From an uncultured Pedobacter sp. (GTDB taxonomy: Bacteria; Bacteroidota; Bacteroidia; Sphingobacteriales; Sphingobacteriaceae), in contig CALLKE010000004.1 of assembly GCA_938008555.1 (NCBI GenBank), positions 1 through 38,561 on the forward strand: a DNA stretch of 38,561 nt, written 5' to 3'. Positions 1 to 8,610 of this stretch are shown here, piece by piece (the stretch's first letter is position 1; every line of letters begins with the position of its first letter). A model generated the notes under the pieces. That model searched no databases. It had not been told where the DNA came from and was given only the letters and a program-made list of their open reading frames with translations. Position numbers and translations under genes: made by a program.

Positions 1-143
1 TTCGATCATATTTTATCCAAATATTACCTATCATACATTTAGATACACTACCCAATACCTTTTATCCCATTCTATTTTTTACTCTGATTTAACCACTACA
101 CTTATTTAATCAAGCCCTAGCTAACATGTAGCACATATAAACT

Positions 144-151
144 TATATTTG
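144..151 (+). promoter_or_regulatory. possible -7 promoter element (TATATTTG)
   Basis: The octamer matches the Bacteroidota -7 consensus TAnnTTTG and ends 5 nt before the ATG at 157. No TTTG is found at the usual -33 distance, so it is only half a promoter. If used, the transcript would have almost no leader. Confidence 0.3.
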
Positions 152-156
152 TAATC

Positions 157-423
157 ATGAAAATATCGGTAGTAATAGTCCTTGCAAGCATTCTTTTTAT
201 ATCTGCCAACAACTCCTTTGCACAATGCGCCATGTGCACCTTAAATGCTGAAAATTCTGTTAAAGAAGGCAATACACAAGGCAAGGGATTAAACTCAGGT
301 ATCTTATATCTTTTGGCGGCACCTTACATTGCAGTGGCAGGCATTGGTTTTATTTGGTACAAAAAGTATGGTCGAAAAAATGGCACCACTTCCATTAAAA
401 CTAAAAACATCCACCTAAACTAG
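157..423 (+). CDS. small CxxC membrane protein, exported (unknown function)
   Basis: An 88-residue protein. Residues 1-22 look like a signal peptide ending in ...SFA before Gln23. A CAMC motif (Cys24 and Cys27) lies right after the predicted cleavage site. One hydrophobic segment spans about residues 48-67 and is followed by a basic KKYGRK tail, so the CxxC would face the periplasm and the tail the cytoplasm. Small proteins with an N-terminal CAMC and one C-terminal membrane span recur in Bacteroidota; I know of no established function. The CxxC could bind metal or be redox active, which is inference. It lies 27 bp before the DUF983 gene on the same strand, so the two are probably co-transcribed. 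Confidence 0.75.
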   Translation: MKISVVIVLASILFISANNSFAQCAMCTLNAENSVKEGNTQGKGLNSGILYLLAAPYIAVAGIGFIWYKKYGRKNGTTSIKTKNIHLN

Positions 424-450
424 AATTACCATCATTTGAAATAATATAAC

Positions 451-885
451 ATGCCAAAAACAACGAAAAGTAAAGCCATTTTAAAAGCTAAGTGCCCCCG
501 GTGTCGCCGTGGTAACATCTTTTCAGGACAGATGTATGGACTAAGATCTCAGAAAACGAATGAACGCTGTCCACACTGTAAGATGAAGTTTGAGGTAGAG
601 CCCGGATATTTTTACGCGGCCATGTATGTTAGTTATGCATTAAATGTAGCTGAAGCTGTTAACATTAGTATTTTAACCTATCTGCTAACCAACAAACTCG
701 ATTTTGAATATGTATGGCTCTATATTGCTACCGTGATAGGAGGCTGTGTACTTTTGGCTCCATTTAATTTTCGATACTCAAGAGTCATTCTTTTGCATTG
801 GCTATCGCCTAAAGTACACTACAACCCACATTACGATAGTGACGACTATCAGGAATCAAGCTCTTCCACCACACAGAAATCCTAA
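451..885 (+). CDS. DUF983 family membrane protein
   Basis: A 144-residue protein with two zinc-ribbon-like CxxC pairs near the N-terminus (Cys15/Cys18 in KCPRCRRGNIF and Cys40/Cys43 in ERCPHC). These are followed by the family signature EPGYFYAAMYVSYALN and two membrane spans (about residues 56-79 and 88-110). This is the usual DUF983 layout, where a cysteine-rich cytoplasmic part precedes two helices. The biochemical function of DUF983 is not established. The acidic, serine-rich tail after about residue 127 is probably disordered. It sits directly after the small CxxC membrane protein and ahead of the promoter of the acyl-CoA synthetase gene. The family call is secure and the role is unknown. 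Confidence 0.9.
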   Translation: MPKTTKSKAILKAKCPRCRRGNIFSGQMYGLRSQKTNERCPHCKMKFEVEPGYFYAAMYVSYALNVAEAVNISILTYLLTNKLDFEYVWLYIATVIGGCVLLAPFNFRYSRVILLHWLSPKVHYNPHYDSDDYQESSSSTTQKS

Positions 886-908
886 ATTCACTCTCGAGAA
901 TCTCGTCA

Positions 909-920
909 AGCGTCTACGCT
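909..920. repeat. short perfect hairpin AGCGT-ct-ACGCT
   Basis: A 5-bp perfect inverted repeat with a 2-nt centre, 24 bp after the DUF983 stop and 7 bp before the -33 box of the next promoter. The T-rich run that follows (GCTAATATTTGTTATTG) makes a weak terminator for the upstream genes possible. It may equally be part of the regulatory region downstream. Confidence 0.4.
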
Positions 921-927
921 GCTAATA

Positions 928-958
928 TTTGTTATTGTTGTAATAACTTATAGATTTG
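928..958 (+). promoter_or_regulatory. Bacteroidota-type promoter of the acyl-CoA synthetase gene
   Basis: TTTG at 928-931, a spacer of exactly 19 bp, then TAGATTTG at 951-958. This fits the Bacteroidota primary sigma-factor consensus (TTTG, 19-21 bp, TAnnTTTG) in both boxes and in spacing. The predicted start of transcription is near 962, giving a leader of about 50 nt before the ATG at 1015. Two inverted repeats overlap it and are listed separately. Confidence 0.7.
931..947. promoter_or_regulatory. inverted repeat in promoter spacer (operator candidate)
   Basis: GTTATT-gttgt-AATAAC is a perfect 6-bp inverted repeat with a 5-bp centre. It lies between the -33 and -7 boxes of the acyl-CoA synthetase promoter, a typical place for a repressor site. 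The match is seen in the sequence; binding by a regulator is inference. Confidence 0.45.
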
Positions 959-972
959 GACCAAACCTATAA
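948..972. promoter_or_regulatory. 25-bp near-perfect palindrome over the -7 box and start site
   Basis: The two 12-bp arms (948-959 and 961-972) are mirror complements around A960 with a single mismatched pair (A954/C966). The palindrome covers the whole -7 box and the predicted transcription start. Its size and symmetry resemble a dimeric regulator site, such as those of TetR-family regulators that often control fatty-acid genes. No such regulator is encoded in the window, so the partner is unknown. Confidence 0.5.
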
Positions 973-1014
973 AAATCCCATTTCCCATTTATTAAAAACA
1001 TCTATAACTCAACT

Positions 1015-2796
1015 ATGACAGCCATCACCCGTGTTTTTGACCTTTTAACGTATACTCAAGAAAAATTTCAAAAAGAGGACATCCTAGTAGGAAAACATGC
1101 CGGTAAATGGACTAAATACAACACAAATCAGTTCTTGCAACTCGTTGATGAAACAAGTCGCGGTTTACTAGCAGCTGGCATTAAAAAAGATGATAAGGTA
1201 GCTATCATGTCCCCCAATCGACCAGAGTGGACTATTTGCGATTTTGGGATCATACAAATTGGAGCTGTACAAGTGCCTATGTACCCTACATTAGCAGAAG
1301 ATGATATTCGGTTCATCTTGAAAGATGCTGGGATCAAAATAATCTTTGTAAACAGCAGGCCATTATTCGACAAGCTCAGTCATATACTATCTGACATTCA
1401 CCAAGAATTGAAAATATTGCTTTTTGATGAGATCCCTGGCCTACCTCATTGGAGCGAAATTCTTGAACTTGGCCGAAAGAACTCAGATATTGATCTACAA
1501 AAGTATAGAAACCAAGTTACACCCGATGACCTCTTAACATTAATCTATACCTCGGGCACAACAGGCACCCCTAAAGGCGTGATGCTTACCCATCACAACT
1601 TAGTGTCAAATGTATTATCGTCATCCGCATTCTATCCTGAGCATTTTTCTAAAGCTTTAAGCTTTCTCCCCTTATCACATATTTTTGAGCGGATGGTGAT
1701 CTATCTCTATTTGTATCGCGGCACCTCTATTTATTATGCAGAAAACATCGATACCATTGTTGTAGATATGAATGAAGTAAAACCACATGGATTTACAACG
1801 GTTCCTCGTTTGCTAGAAAAAGTATACGATCGTATTGTTGCCAAAGGACAAGAATTAACAGGCATTAAACGGCATTTATTCTTTTGGGCATTACGTCTCG
1901 GACTCAAGTATGAGTTGAATGGGAAAAATGGGTGGTGGTATGAGTTCCAATTATGGATTGCTAATAAACTTATATTTTCAAAGTGGAGAGAAGCTTTAGG
2001 CAATCATATTATGGTCATCGTTTCGGGAGGTGCTGCTCTACAACCCCGACTAGCTCGTGTATTTTGGGCCGCTAAAATACCTGTATTGGAAGGATATGGT
2101 TTAACAGAGACCTCACCGGTAATTTCAGTCAATGGGCTCAAAGAAGGAGAAGCTAAATTCACAACCGTTGGAAAACCTATAGGAGGCGTACAAGTCAAAA
2201 TTGCACAAGATGGTGAAGTTTTATGCAAAGGGCCTAATATTATGAAAGGCTATTATAATCATCCCGACCTAACTGCAGAAACAATAGACGCTGATGGCTT
2301 CTTTCACACGGGGGATATAGGAGAGTTGGTTGATGGGATTTATTTACGAATCACAGATCGAAAGAAAGAAATCTTTAAAACAGCAGGTGGGAAATATGTA
2401 GCCCCTCAAGCATTGGAAAATAAGTTTAAGGAGTCAATCTTTATAGAACATGTGATGGTTTTTGGTGAGAACAGAAAATTTCCAGCGGCATTTATCGTCC
2501 CAGCTTTTGATGTTTTAAAAAGTTGGTGTGCAGAGAAAGGTATTCCCTACACCACACCTGCTGAAATCGTCAAAAACCCGGCTGTTATTGAAAAATATCA
2601 ACGAGAAATTGATCGTTATAATGCAAAATTTGGACAATGGGAACGTGTCAAAAAATTTGAACTTTTATCTACAGAGTGGAGCATTGATGGGGGTGAACTA
2701 ACACCTAAGCTGAGCTTAAAACGTAAAGTAATTCTCCAAAAGAATGAGAATCTTGTAGATAAGATTTATCTCGACACAGCCTATGCGAAGATTTAA
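1015..2796 (+). CDS. long-chain acyl-CoA synthetase (AMP-forming)
   Basis: A 593-residue member of the ANL/AMP-binding superfamily, of normal length for long-chain fatty acyl-CoA ligases. It activates fatty acids to acyl-CoA through an acyl-adenylate. The P-loop-like motif YTSGTTGTPKGVM spans residues 178-190. Further along are YGLTETSPVIS, the FHTGDIG motif and the hinge/A10 region RITDRKKEIFKTAGGKYVAP, which contains the catalytic lysine segment. No signal peptide is seen, so the enzyme is cytoplasmic or on the inner membrane face. It has its own strong promoter with palindromes. The downstream gene starts 14 nt before its stop. The general function is secure; the preferred chain length cannot be told from sequence. 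Confidence 0.93.
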   Translation: MTAITRVFDLLTYTQEKFQKEDILVGKHAGKWTKYNTNQFLQLVDETSRGLLAAGIKKDDKVAIMSPNRPEWTICDFGIIQIGAVQVPMYPTLAEDDIRFILKDAGIKIIFVNSRPLFDKLSHILSDIHQELKILLFDEIPGLPHWSEILELGRKNSDIDLQKYRNQVTPDDLLTLIYTSGTTGTPKGVMLTHHNLVSNVLSSSAFYPEHFSKALSFLPLSHIFERMVIYLYLYRGTSIYYAENIDTIVVDMNEVKPHGFTTVPRLLEKVYDRIVAKGQELTGIKRHLFFWALRLGLKYELNGKNGWWYEFQLWIANKLIFSKWREALGNHIMVIVSGGAALQPRLARVFWAAKIPVLEGYGLTETSPVISVNGLKEGEAKFTTVGKPIGGVQVKIAQDGEVLCKGPNIMKGYYNHPDLTAETIDADGFFHTGDIGELVDGIYLRITDRKKEIFKTAGGKYVAPQALENKFKESIFIEHVMVFGENRKFPAAFIVPAFDVLKSWCAEKGIPYTTPAEIVKNPAVIEKYQREIDRYNAKFGQWERVKKFELLSTEWSIDGGELTPKLSLKRKVILQKNENLVDKIYLDTAYAKI

Positions 2797-4546
2797 AACC
2801 CGATTCACACCAGTCTTCTCTGAGAAAAGAGAAACTAAAAAATACACCTCTATCTCCCCTCTTCACCTCATTGTTATTCTATTACTTTTTTCATGCTCAG
2901 AGGCTTGCGTCAATGGGCAGCTCGAAGAAGACAATAGTGCATATAAAAATGGGATGGTTGTTTCTGCACATCCACTGGCATCAAAAGTTGGATTAGCTAT
3001 ATTAAAAAAAGGAGGTAATGCGATTGATGCAGCCGTAGCCGTTCAATTTGCACTGGCTGTAGTTTACCCCAATGCGGGCAATATTGGGGGAGGTGGATTT
3101 CTAGTATACCGTTCAAGAAGTGGTCAAGTGGCCGCACTCGATTATCGAGAAACAGCTCCTTCGCAAGCAAGCCGAAATATGTACCTGGATACAAAAGGCA
3201 ATCCCATTGTGGACAAAAGCCTATATGGGCATTTAGCGGCTGGCGTACCTGGAAGTGTAGATGGCATGGTGAAAGCACATCAAAAGTATGGCAAGTTAGA
3301 ATGGGCAAAACTCATTCAGCCCGCTATTGATCTAGCAGAAGGAGGATTTGGGATCACAAGTCAGCAAGCTGTTGAACTCAATGAAAATGAGCAGGCGTTT
3401 AAAAAATATAATCCAAATCAGATACCCCCTATTCAAAAAACAAATCGCTGGACTACTGGAGATATTCTGAAGCAGGAAGATCTAGCTTTTACACTTAAAT
3501 TAATACAAGACAAAGGCCGTGATGGATTTTATCGTGGTGAAATAGCAGATCTTATTGTTGCTGAGATGAAGTCTGGAAGCGGTTTAATTTCCAAAGAAGA
3601 TCTTGCCAATTATCAATCTGTCTGGAGAAGCCCTATTACTGCCACCTATAAAAACTATAAGATTATTACCATGCCTCCACCATCTAGTGGGGGAATTGCG
3701 CTTGTACAATTATTAAAATCGATTGAATCTTATCCGGTAAAACGTTGGGGGTACAACTCTGATTCAACTATCCAATTTATTACTGAAGTAGAGCGCCGCG
3801 TTTATGCTGACCGAGCTACTTATTTAGGAGATCCCGACTTTGGCGATGTACCACAAAAGCAATTACTCAATCTTTCCTATATCCGCTCTAGAATGAAGGA
3901 TTTTACCTGGAATAATGCCACCTCAAGCACAACAATTAAAGCAGGCGTATTTCCGCCGAAAGAGCGAGAACAAACCACTCATTTCTCTATTGTAGATCAT
4001 GAGGGAAATGCGGTTGCTGTGACAACAACACTCAATGGTTCGTATGGATCGAAAGTATTTGTAAAAGGTGCTGGATTTCTATTAAACAATGAGATGGACG
4101 ATTTCTCCATCAAACCTGGGGCACCTAATTTATATGGCTTAGTGGGTGGTGAAGCCAATGCTATTGCACCCAACAAACGCATGCTCAGCTCGATGACCCC
4201 ATCCATACTCGAAAAAGATGGACAATTGTTTATGGTAGTGGGTACTCCAGGAGGATCAACAATTATTACTTCCGTTTTTCAAACAATTATTGACGTCATT
4301 GAGTTTAACAAAAGCATAAAAGATGCTGTTGCATCAAAGCGTTTTCATCACCAATGGCTACCAGATGAGATTTTTATGGAAAAAGATGCTATTGATAACT
4401 TAACCCAAGAAAAACTTCGGCAAAAAGGATACAAGTTAACTGAACGTTCTCCTATTGGAAGAGTGGATGCTATCTTAAAAAATCAATGGGGGTATTATGA
4501 AGGCGGCGCCGATCCTCGTGGCGATGATACAGCCTTGGGGTGGTAA
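2783..4546 (+). CDS. ggt: gamma-glutamyltransferase (glutathione hydrolase)
   Basis: A 587-residue Ntn-hydrolase precursor. The enzyme cleaves gamma-glutamyl bonds such as that of glutathione and self-processes into two subunits. The N-terminal nucleophile of the small subunit is Thr398 in EREQTTHFSIVD. A GSYGSK loop and NNEMDDFS follow, as in bacterial GGTs. Near the N-terminus is NAIDAAVAVQFALAVVYP, the conserved large-subunit helix. The first 50 residues hold a basic stretch, a hydrophobic core (28-36) and Cys38 in LLFSC, so the protein is exported, probably as a lipoprotein. The start overlaps the acyl-CoA synthetase gene by 14 nt, which points to translational coupling, although the two activities are not obviously related. 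A later start would remove the basic n-region of the signal. Confidence 0.93.
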   Translation: MRRFKTRFTPVFSEKRETKKYTSISPLHLIVILLLFSCSEACVNGQLEEDNSAYKNGMVVSAHPLASKVGLAILKKGGNAIDAAVAVQFALAVVYPNAGNIGGGGFLVYRSRSGQVAALDYRETAPSQASRNMYLDTKGNPIVDKSLYGHLAAGVPGSVDGMVKAHQKYGKLEWAKLIQPAIDLAEGGFGITSQQAVELNENEQAFKKYNPNQIPPIQKTNRWTTGDILKQEDLAFTLKLIQDKGRDGFYRGEIADLIVAEMKSGSGLISKEDLANYQSVWRSPITATYKNYKIITMPPPSSGGIALVQLLKSIESYPVKRWGYNSDSTIQFITEVERRVYADRATYLGDPDFGDVPQKQLLNLSYIRSRMKDFTWNNATSSTTIKAGVFPPKEREQTTHFSIVDHEGNAVAVTTTLNGSYGSKVFVKGAGFLLNNEMDDFSIKPGAPNLYGLVGGEANAIAPNKRMLSSMTPSILEKDGQLFMVVGTPGGSTIITSVFQTIIDVIEFNKSIKDAVASKRFHHQWLPDEIFMEKDAIDNLTQEKLRQKGYKLTERSPIGRVDAILKNQWGYYEGGADPRGDDTALGW

Positions 4547-4624
4547 AAGCCTCAGCTCTCTCCAAAGAAAAGGAACGCCAATAATTATATTAATTGATAT
4601 ACCCAAATTTCTATTTAATACATC

Positions 4625-5326
4625 ATGAAAGCGATTTACTCTTATCTACAAGATTTTTTCGCTCTATTTTTTCCTGAGCCGTGCGTTAGCTGTAGCACGA
4701 GCCTACTTAAAAATGAACGCAGTTTATGCACCAGTTGCATATTTCATTTGCCTCGCACAAATTTCCATCTCGCCTCTGATAACCCAGCAGCCCGCACATT
4801 CTGGGGACGCTTCCCTTTTATACATGCAGGAGCCTTCGTCTATTTTCAAAAAGGGACTAAAGTCCAGCGAATCGTGCATCAACTCAAATACAATAATAAA
4901 AGTGAAAGCGGTTTCAGAATGGGCGAATTATATGGACAAGACATCAAAGACAAGCAACAATCGCAAAATATAGATCTAATTATACCCGTTCCATTACACC
5001 CAAAGAGAAAACGTCAACGAGGATATAATCAGAGCGAGCACATTGCACTTGGGCTTGCATCTGTACTTAAGATCCCGGTTTCTACCACACATCTGATCAA
5101 GAAGCTGCATACATCTACCCAAACCAAAAAGTCGCGGATGGCCCGTTACGAAAATTTAAAAGATGCTTTCTTCATTCAAAACAGTGCAGAGATAGAAGAT
5201 AAACATATCCTACTCATTGATGATGTCATCACAACTGGATCCACTATTGAAGCTTGTGCAACAGCTCTACTAGAATTGAAAAATGTGCGCATTAGCATTG
5301 CCAGTATTGCTTTTGCGAGATTCTAA
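4625..5326 (+). CDS. comF: ComF family phosphoribosyltransferase-like protein
   Basis: A 233-residue protein of standard ComF length. Cys20, Cys23, Cys35 and Cys38 form an N-terminal zinc-ribbon-like double CxxC. The C-terminal type I phosphoribosyltransferase fold shows the PRPP-binding loop ILLIDDVITTGSTIEAC near residue 200 and the RGYNQSEHIALGLA segment. In naturally competent bacteria ComF helps bring single-stranded DNA into the cytoplasm; in many others its substrate is unknown. It stands alone, 78 bp after ggt, and converges on glyA. The family is certain, but a competence role here is only an assumption from the family. Confidence 0.9.
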   Translation: MKAIYSYLQDFFALFFPEPCVSCSTSLLKNERSLCTSCIFHLPRTNFHLASDNPAARTFWGRFPFIHAGAFVYFQKGTKVQRIVHQLKYNNKSESGFRMGELYGQDIKDKQQSQNIDLIIPVPLHPKRKRQRGYNQSEHIALGLASVLKIPVSTTHLIKKLHTSTQTKKSRMARYENLKDAFFIQNSAEIEDKHILLIDDVITTGSTIEACATALLELKNVRISIASIAFARF

Positions 5327-5402
5327 ACAAGTGAACAGCTCATCGTTCCTAAAAGAATAGTACAGAAATACGTTTTACAAATGCAGGTCCTTTATTGAAA
5401 CC

Positions 5403-6674
5403 CTATTTATAAAGTGGATATTTCTCCATCATCTCATTCACCTTTTTATGCACCTTCTTCAGATGCATTTCATCATCAGGGTGCATGATTACTTCATCAA
5501 TGAGTTCTACAATCTTTTCCATATGTTTCTCTTTTAGACCACGAGTCGTGATTGCGGCTGTGCCTACGCGGAATCCAGAAGTCACAAATGGAGACTTATC
5601 ATCAAAAGGGACCATGTTTTTGTTGACTGTAATGCCCGCTTTTCCAAGCGCAACTTCAGCAGCCTTTCCCGAAATATTTTTATTACGAAGATCAATTAGC
5701 ATCAAATGGTTATCGGTCCCCCCTGAAATAATTTGATAACCTAAATCCACAAAGGCTTTAGCCATCATAGCCGCATTTTGTTTTACTCGAATAATATATT
5801 TCATGTAATCTTCACTCAATGCCTCACCAAAAGCAACGGCCTTTGCAGCTATAATATGCTCCAAAGGACCTCCTTGTGTACCTGGGAAAACAGCTCCATC
5901 AAGCACGGAAGACATCATTCGTAAATCCCCTTTAGGTGTTTTCAATCCAAGTGTATTTTCAAAATCTTGTCCAAGCATAATCATTCCACCACGTGGACCA
6001 CGCAATGTCTTATGTGTAGTAGTGGTCACAATTTGACAGTACGGAAGCGGATCATTGAGCAATCCTCTTGAAATTAATCCTGCAGGATGCGATATATCAG
6101 CTAAAACGAGCGCTCCTATCTGATCAGCTACTTGACGAATAAATAGATAATCCCAGTCTCGAGAATAAGCAGAAGCACCACAGATAATGAGCTTCGGTTT
6201 TTCTTTTAATGCGATTTCTTCTAGCTTTTTATAATCTACCAAACCTGTTTCACGATCAACACCGTAAAAAAATGGCTTAAAATACTTACCCGAGAAATTC
6301 ACAGGAGATCCGTGTGTCAGATGACCTCCATGAGATAAATCAAATCCTAATATTTTGTCTCCTGGCTTCAGCAAGGCTAAAAAAACAGCCATATTAGCTT
6401 GTGCCCCAGCATGTGGCTGTACATTGACCCAGCTCGCATTAAATAATTGTCTAGCACGCTCAATGGCGATCGTTTCTATTTCATCAACCACCTCGCAGCC
6501 ACCATAGTAACGCTTCCCTGGTAAGCCTTCAGCATATTTATTGGTAAGAACAGAACCCGCCGCTTCCATTACTTGCTTGCTCACAAAGTTCTCTGATGCA
6601 ATTAATTCTATACCTGTTTCTTGGCGATCTAACTCTTCTTCGATTAAGCTAAATACCAGTTTATCTCGTTTCAT
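5403..6674 (-). CDS. glyA: serine hydroxymethyltransferase
   Basis: A 423-residue PLP enzyme that interconverts serine and glycine with tetrahydrofolate, the main source of one-carbon units. Conserved features are IELIASENFVS near the N-terminus, the NKYAEGLPGKRYYGGC substrate loop, DISHPAGLI, and the PLP-binding Lys222 in TTTTHKTLRGPRGG. Length and motifs are normal. It is transcribed leftward, with a 153-bp gap from the scpA stop, and converges with comF. A -7-like octamer (CAAAAGTA on the plus strand at 6705-6712) lies upstream, but without a clear -33 box. Confidence 0.97.
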   Translation of the reverse strand: MKRDKLVFSLIEEELDRQETGIELIASENFVSKQVMEAAGSVLTNKYAEGLPGKRYYGGCEVVDEIETIAIERARQLFNASWVNVQPHAGAQANMAVFLALLKPGDKILGFDLSHGGHLTHGSPVNFSGKYFKPFFYGVDRETGLVDYKKLEEIALKEKPKLIICGASAYSRDWDYLFIRQVADQIGALVLADISHPAGLISRGLLNDPLPYCQIVTTTTHKTLRGPRGGMIMLGQDFENTLGLKTPKGDLRMMSSVLDGAVFPGTQGGPLEHIIAAKAVAFGEALSEDYMKYIIRVKQNAAMMAKAFVDLGYQIISGGTDNHLMLIDLRNKNISGKAAEVALGKAGITVNKNMVPFDDKSPFVTSGFRVGTAAITTRGLKEKHMEKIVELIDEVIMHPDDEMHLKKVHKKVNEMMEKYPLYK

Positions 6675-6827
6675 GGAGTAATTATATTAAAAGTGTGTGG
6701 AGCCCAAAAGTACAGATTATCCGCTTTTTGGTAAGCGATATCTTATAAATATGCACACTGCTCAAAATCTCACCTAAATCGGTTCCTTCAAGAAAAAAAT
6801 CTTACAGTACAGCTTCATCATACCTAT

Positions 6828-7571
6828 CTAATCATTCCGTTCAATCCAAAAATTATTAAATCCCAGACCAATCTGAATCGAGATCAAATCCTGTTGTAAC
6901 ATTTCCAAGATTGCTAAAAAATTGTACACAAAGTGGGCCTTGTTTTCTGAATGAGCTAGTAGATTTTTGAAATCTATTTTTTTATTGATTTCGATCAAGT
7001 GAGCAATGAATTTCTTTTGATTCTCTATCGTGTAAGGATATTGAAAAACAGTATGAACCACTTCGTTTCTTCGTTCATCATACCGATTCATGGCGTTATG
7101 ATACGCAAGCATGAGTTTGTATAAATCCAATGAGATAAGTTCTTCTCTTGGGTCTGTTATTTGTGATATTAAGCTTAAATCATACGCAATATTTCCTCGT
7201 CGCTCTTGCTGAAACCGTTTATCTTCCAACTCTTTAAAATCTTCTGCCAGTTGTTTAAATTTTTTGTACTCAAGTAGTTTTTGAATCAAATCCTGCTTGG
7301 GGTCAGTTTCAAGCTCTGTCTCATTAAGTTCCTGTCGAGGCAATAACATCTTTGCTTTAATACGCATTAAAGTTGCCGCCACAAAAATAAACTCACTAGC
7401 AATTTCAATATTGAGAGCCGTAAGCTGATGGATATAATCCAAAAACTCATCTGTGATCTTAGCAATTGATATTTCATGAATATCTAGCTCATCACGCTCA
7501 ATAAAAAATAAAAGCAGATCGAATGGGCCTTCAAACTGTGGCAATTTAACTTCGAAGCTATTTTGAGGCAT
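6828..7571 (-). CDS. scpA: segregation and condensation protein A
   Basis: A kleisin subunit of the bacterial SMC-ScpAB condensin. The N-terminal signature LPQFEGPFDLLLFFIERDELDIHEI is followed by IKAKMLLPRQ in the linker, and the C-terminal winged-helix part ends at the stop. A GTG lies one codon upstream at 7574; I prefer the ATG at 7571, which gives MPQNSFEVKLPQFEGP and 247 residues. No scpB or smc gene is in the window, so the partners are encoded elsewhere. It is read toward glyA and may be alone in its transcript. Confidence 0.92.
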   Translation of the reverse strand: MPQNSFEVKLPQFEGPFDLLLFFIERDELDIHEISIAKITDEFLDYIHQLTALNIEIASEFIFVAATLMRIKAKMLLPRQELNETELETDPKQDLIQKLLEYKKFKQLAEDFKELEDKRFQQERRGNIAYDLSLISQITDPREELISLDLYKLMLAYHNAMNRYDERRNEVVHTVFQYPYTIENQKKFIAHLIEINKKIDFKNLLAHSENKAHFVYNFLAILEMLQQDLISIQIGLGFNNFWIERND

Positions 7572-7704
7572 CACGAGATAATAACGTATTGAATAGTGAA
7601 ATATGCTTATAGCCTCATAACATATAATATCCTACCTACACCGCATGAAGCAAAAAAAGCATGGAATACTACGCCCAAATTTATCACCCCTCCATACACA
7701 AGCC

Positions 7705-8610
7705 TCAATTAGCTACGGTTACAACCTTGATATTAAAATCCAAGCAAGAAAATGCAGGGACACTCGCGTAAGGCATATACACATTGGGGTTATTAGGATC
7801 AGGAAATCCATACCCTGATGCAGAGGGTATAATCATCCGAACACTGCCTCCCTGTTGTATCAAAGGAAGTATTTCCTGCCAGCCCGGAAGTGTTGTATTT
7901 AGTTTAAAACTAATACCCGCACCTGAAAGTGCCTGGATAAATACAGACCCATTAAATAATTGACCTGTGTATTCAAGTGTCACGGTAGAAGTAGACGTAA
8001 TTAAGCCTGTTGTTCCCTGATTTGCTATTTTATAGTAAACGCCACCTGCTGATTTCGTAAAGCCTGTTAACTTATTAGCTGTTAAATAGGTATTGATTAC
8101 CTGATCATCATATTGGGACTGCTTCGTTTCATCCAATGTATGAATCGTATAATCAAGCGATGCATTTCCTGGGATTGCTCCAATTCCATTTTTCCCATAA
8201 GCGTATTGAGAAGGAAGAATTATCCGAATGGATCCATTTCTTTTTTGCTTATTTTCATTAATAAGCACAGCTAAGCTATCTGGCTTGAAATAACCTAAAA
8301 AGCTGGCGTATCGATTACTGACACTAAAAGTGTCTACGCTAACATATTTCCCATCTAACGAGCGGACAGTATACACCAATGGTACTTTATCCGAATATTG
8401 TAATGGTGCACCTGTTCCAGAATTCAGTACTTGATAATAAATCCCTGTATTATTATATGGCCGCATATTATTCAAATTATTCTGTTGAATGTAGGCTTGT
8501 ATATTTCTACTATCAATCACATCAATGGCATCATATTCTTTTTTACAACTGATACAAATCGATGCAAAAACAAATATGGTTAACGCCCATTTTAAGAAAC
8601 CGTGCTTCAT
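7705..8610 (-). CDS. lipoprotein with two FKBP-type peptidyl-prolyl isomerase domains
   Basis: A 301-residue protein counted from the ATG at 8610. An upstream ATG at 8637 would place nine residues ahead of the signal peptide and is less likely. The hydrophobic segment WALTIFVFASICISC ends at Cys22 and looks like a Bacteroidota lipoprotein signal. Two FKBP modules follow: the first from about residue 55 to 165 (ILPSQYAYGKNG, then AIPGNASLDYTIHTLDE), the second from about 185 to the end (VTLEYTGQLFNGSVF, IIPSASGYGFPD, LDFNIKVVTV). The protein is predicted to sit in the outer membrane and help proline isomerisation of envelope proteins. Several hallmark active-site aromatics are hard to place in module 1, so that module may be structural. 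The gene ends in TGA exactly at the family end. Confidence 0.88.
   Translation of the reverse strand: MKHGFLKWALTIFVFASICISCKKEYDAIDVIDSRNIQAYIQQNNLNNMRPYNNTGIYYQVLNSGTGAPLQYSDKVPLVYTVRSLDGKYVSVDTFSVSNRYASFLGYFKPDSLAVLINENKQKRNGSIRIILPSQYAYGKNGIGAIPGNASLDYTIHTLDETKQSQYDDQVINTYLTANKLTGFTKSAGGVYYKIANQGTTGLITSTSTVTLEYTGQLFNGSVFIQALSGAGISFKLNTTLPGWQEILPLIQQGGSVRMIIPSASGYGFPDPNNPNVYMPYASVPAFSCLDFNIKVVTVAN

Noticed and set aside
1128..2228. Antisense open frames under the acyl-CoA synthetase gene, and similar ones under ggt, clpX, hemB and others
   Set aside because: They are shadows of strong coding frames. None shows a recognisable domain or start context.
4713..4973. Alternative-frame 86-residue frame within comF
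   Set aside because: The comF frame carries zinc and PRPP motifs across the whole region. The alternative has none.
7572..7574. GTG start for scpA
   Set aside because: The next codon is ATG and matches the family start equally well.
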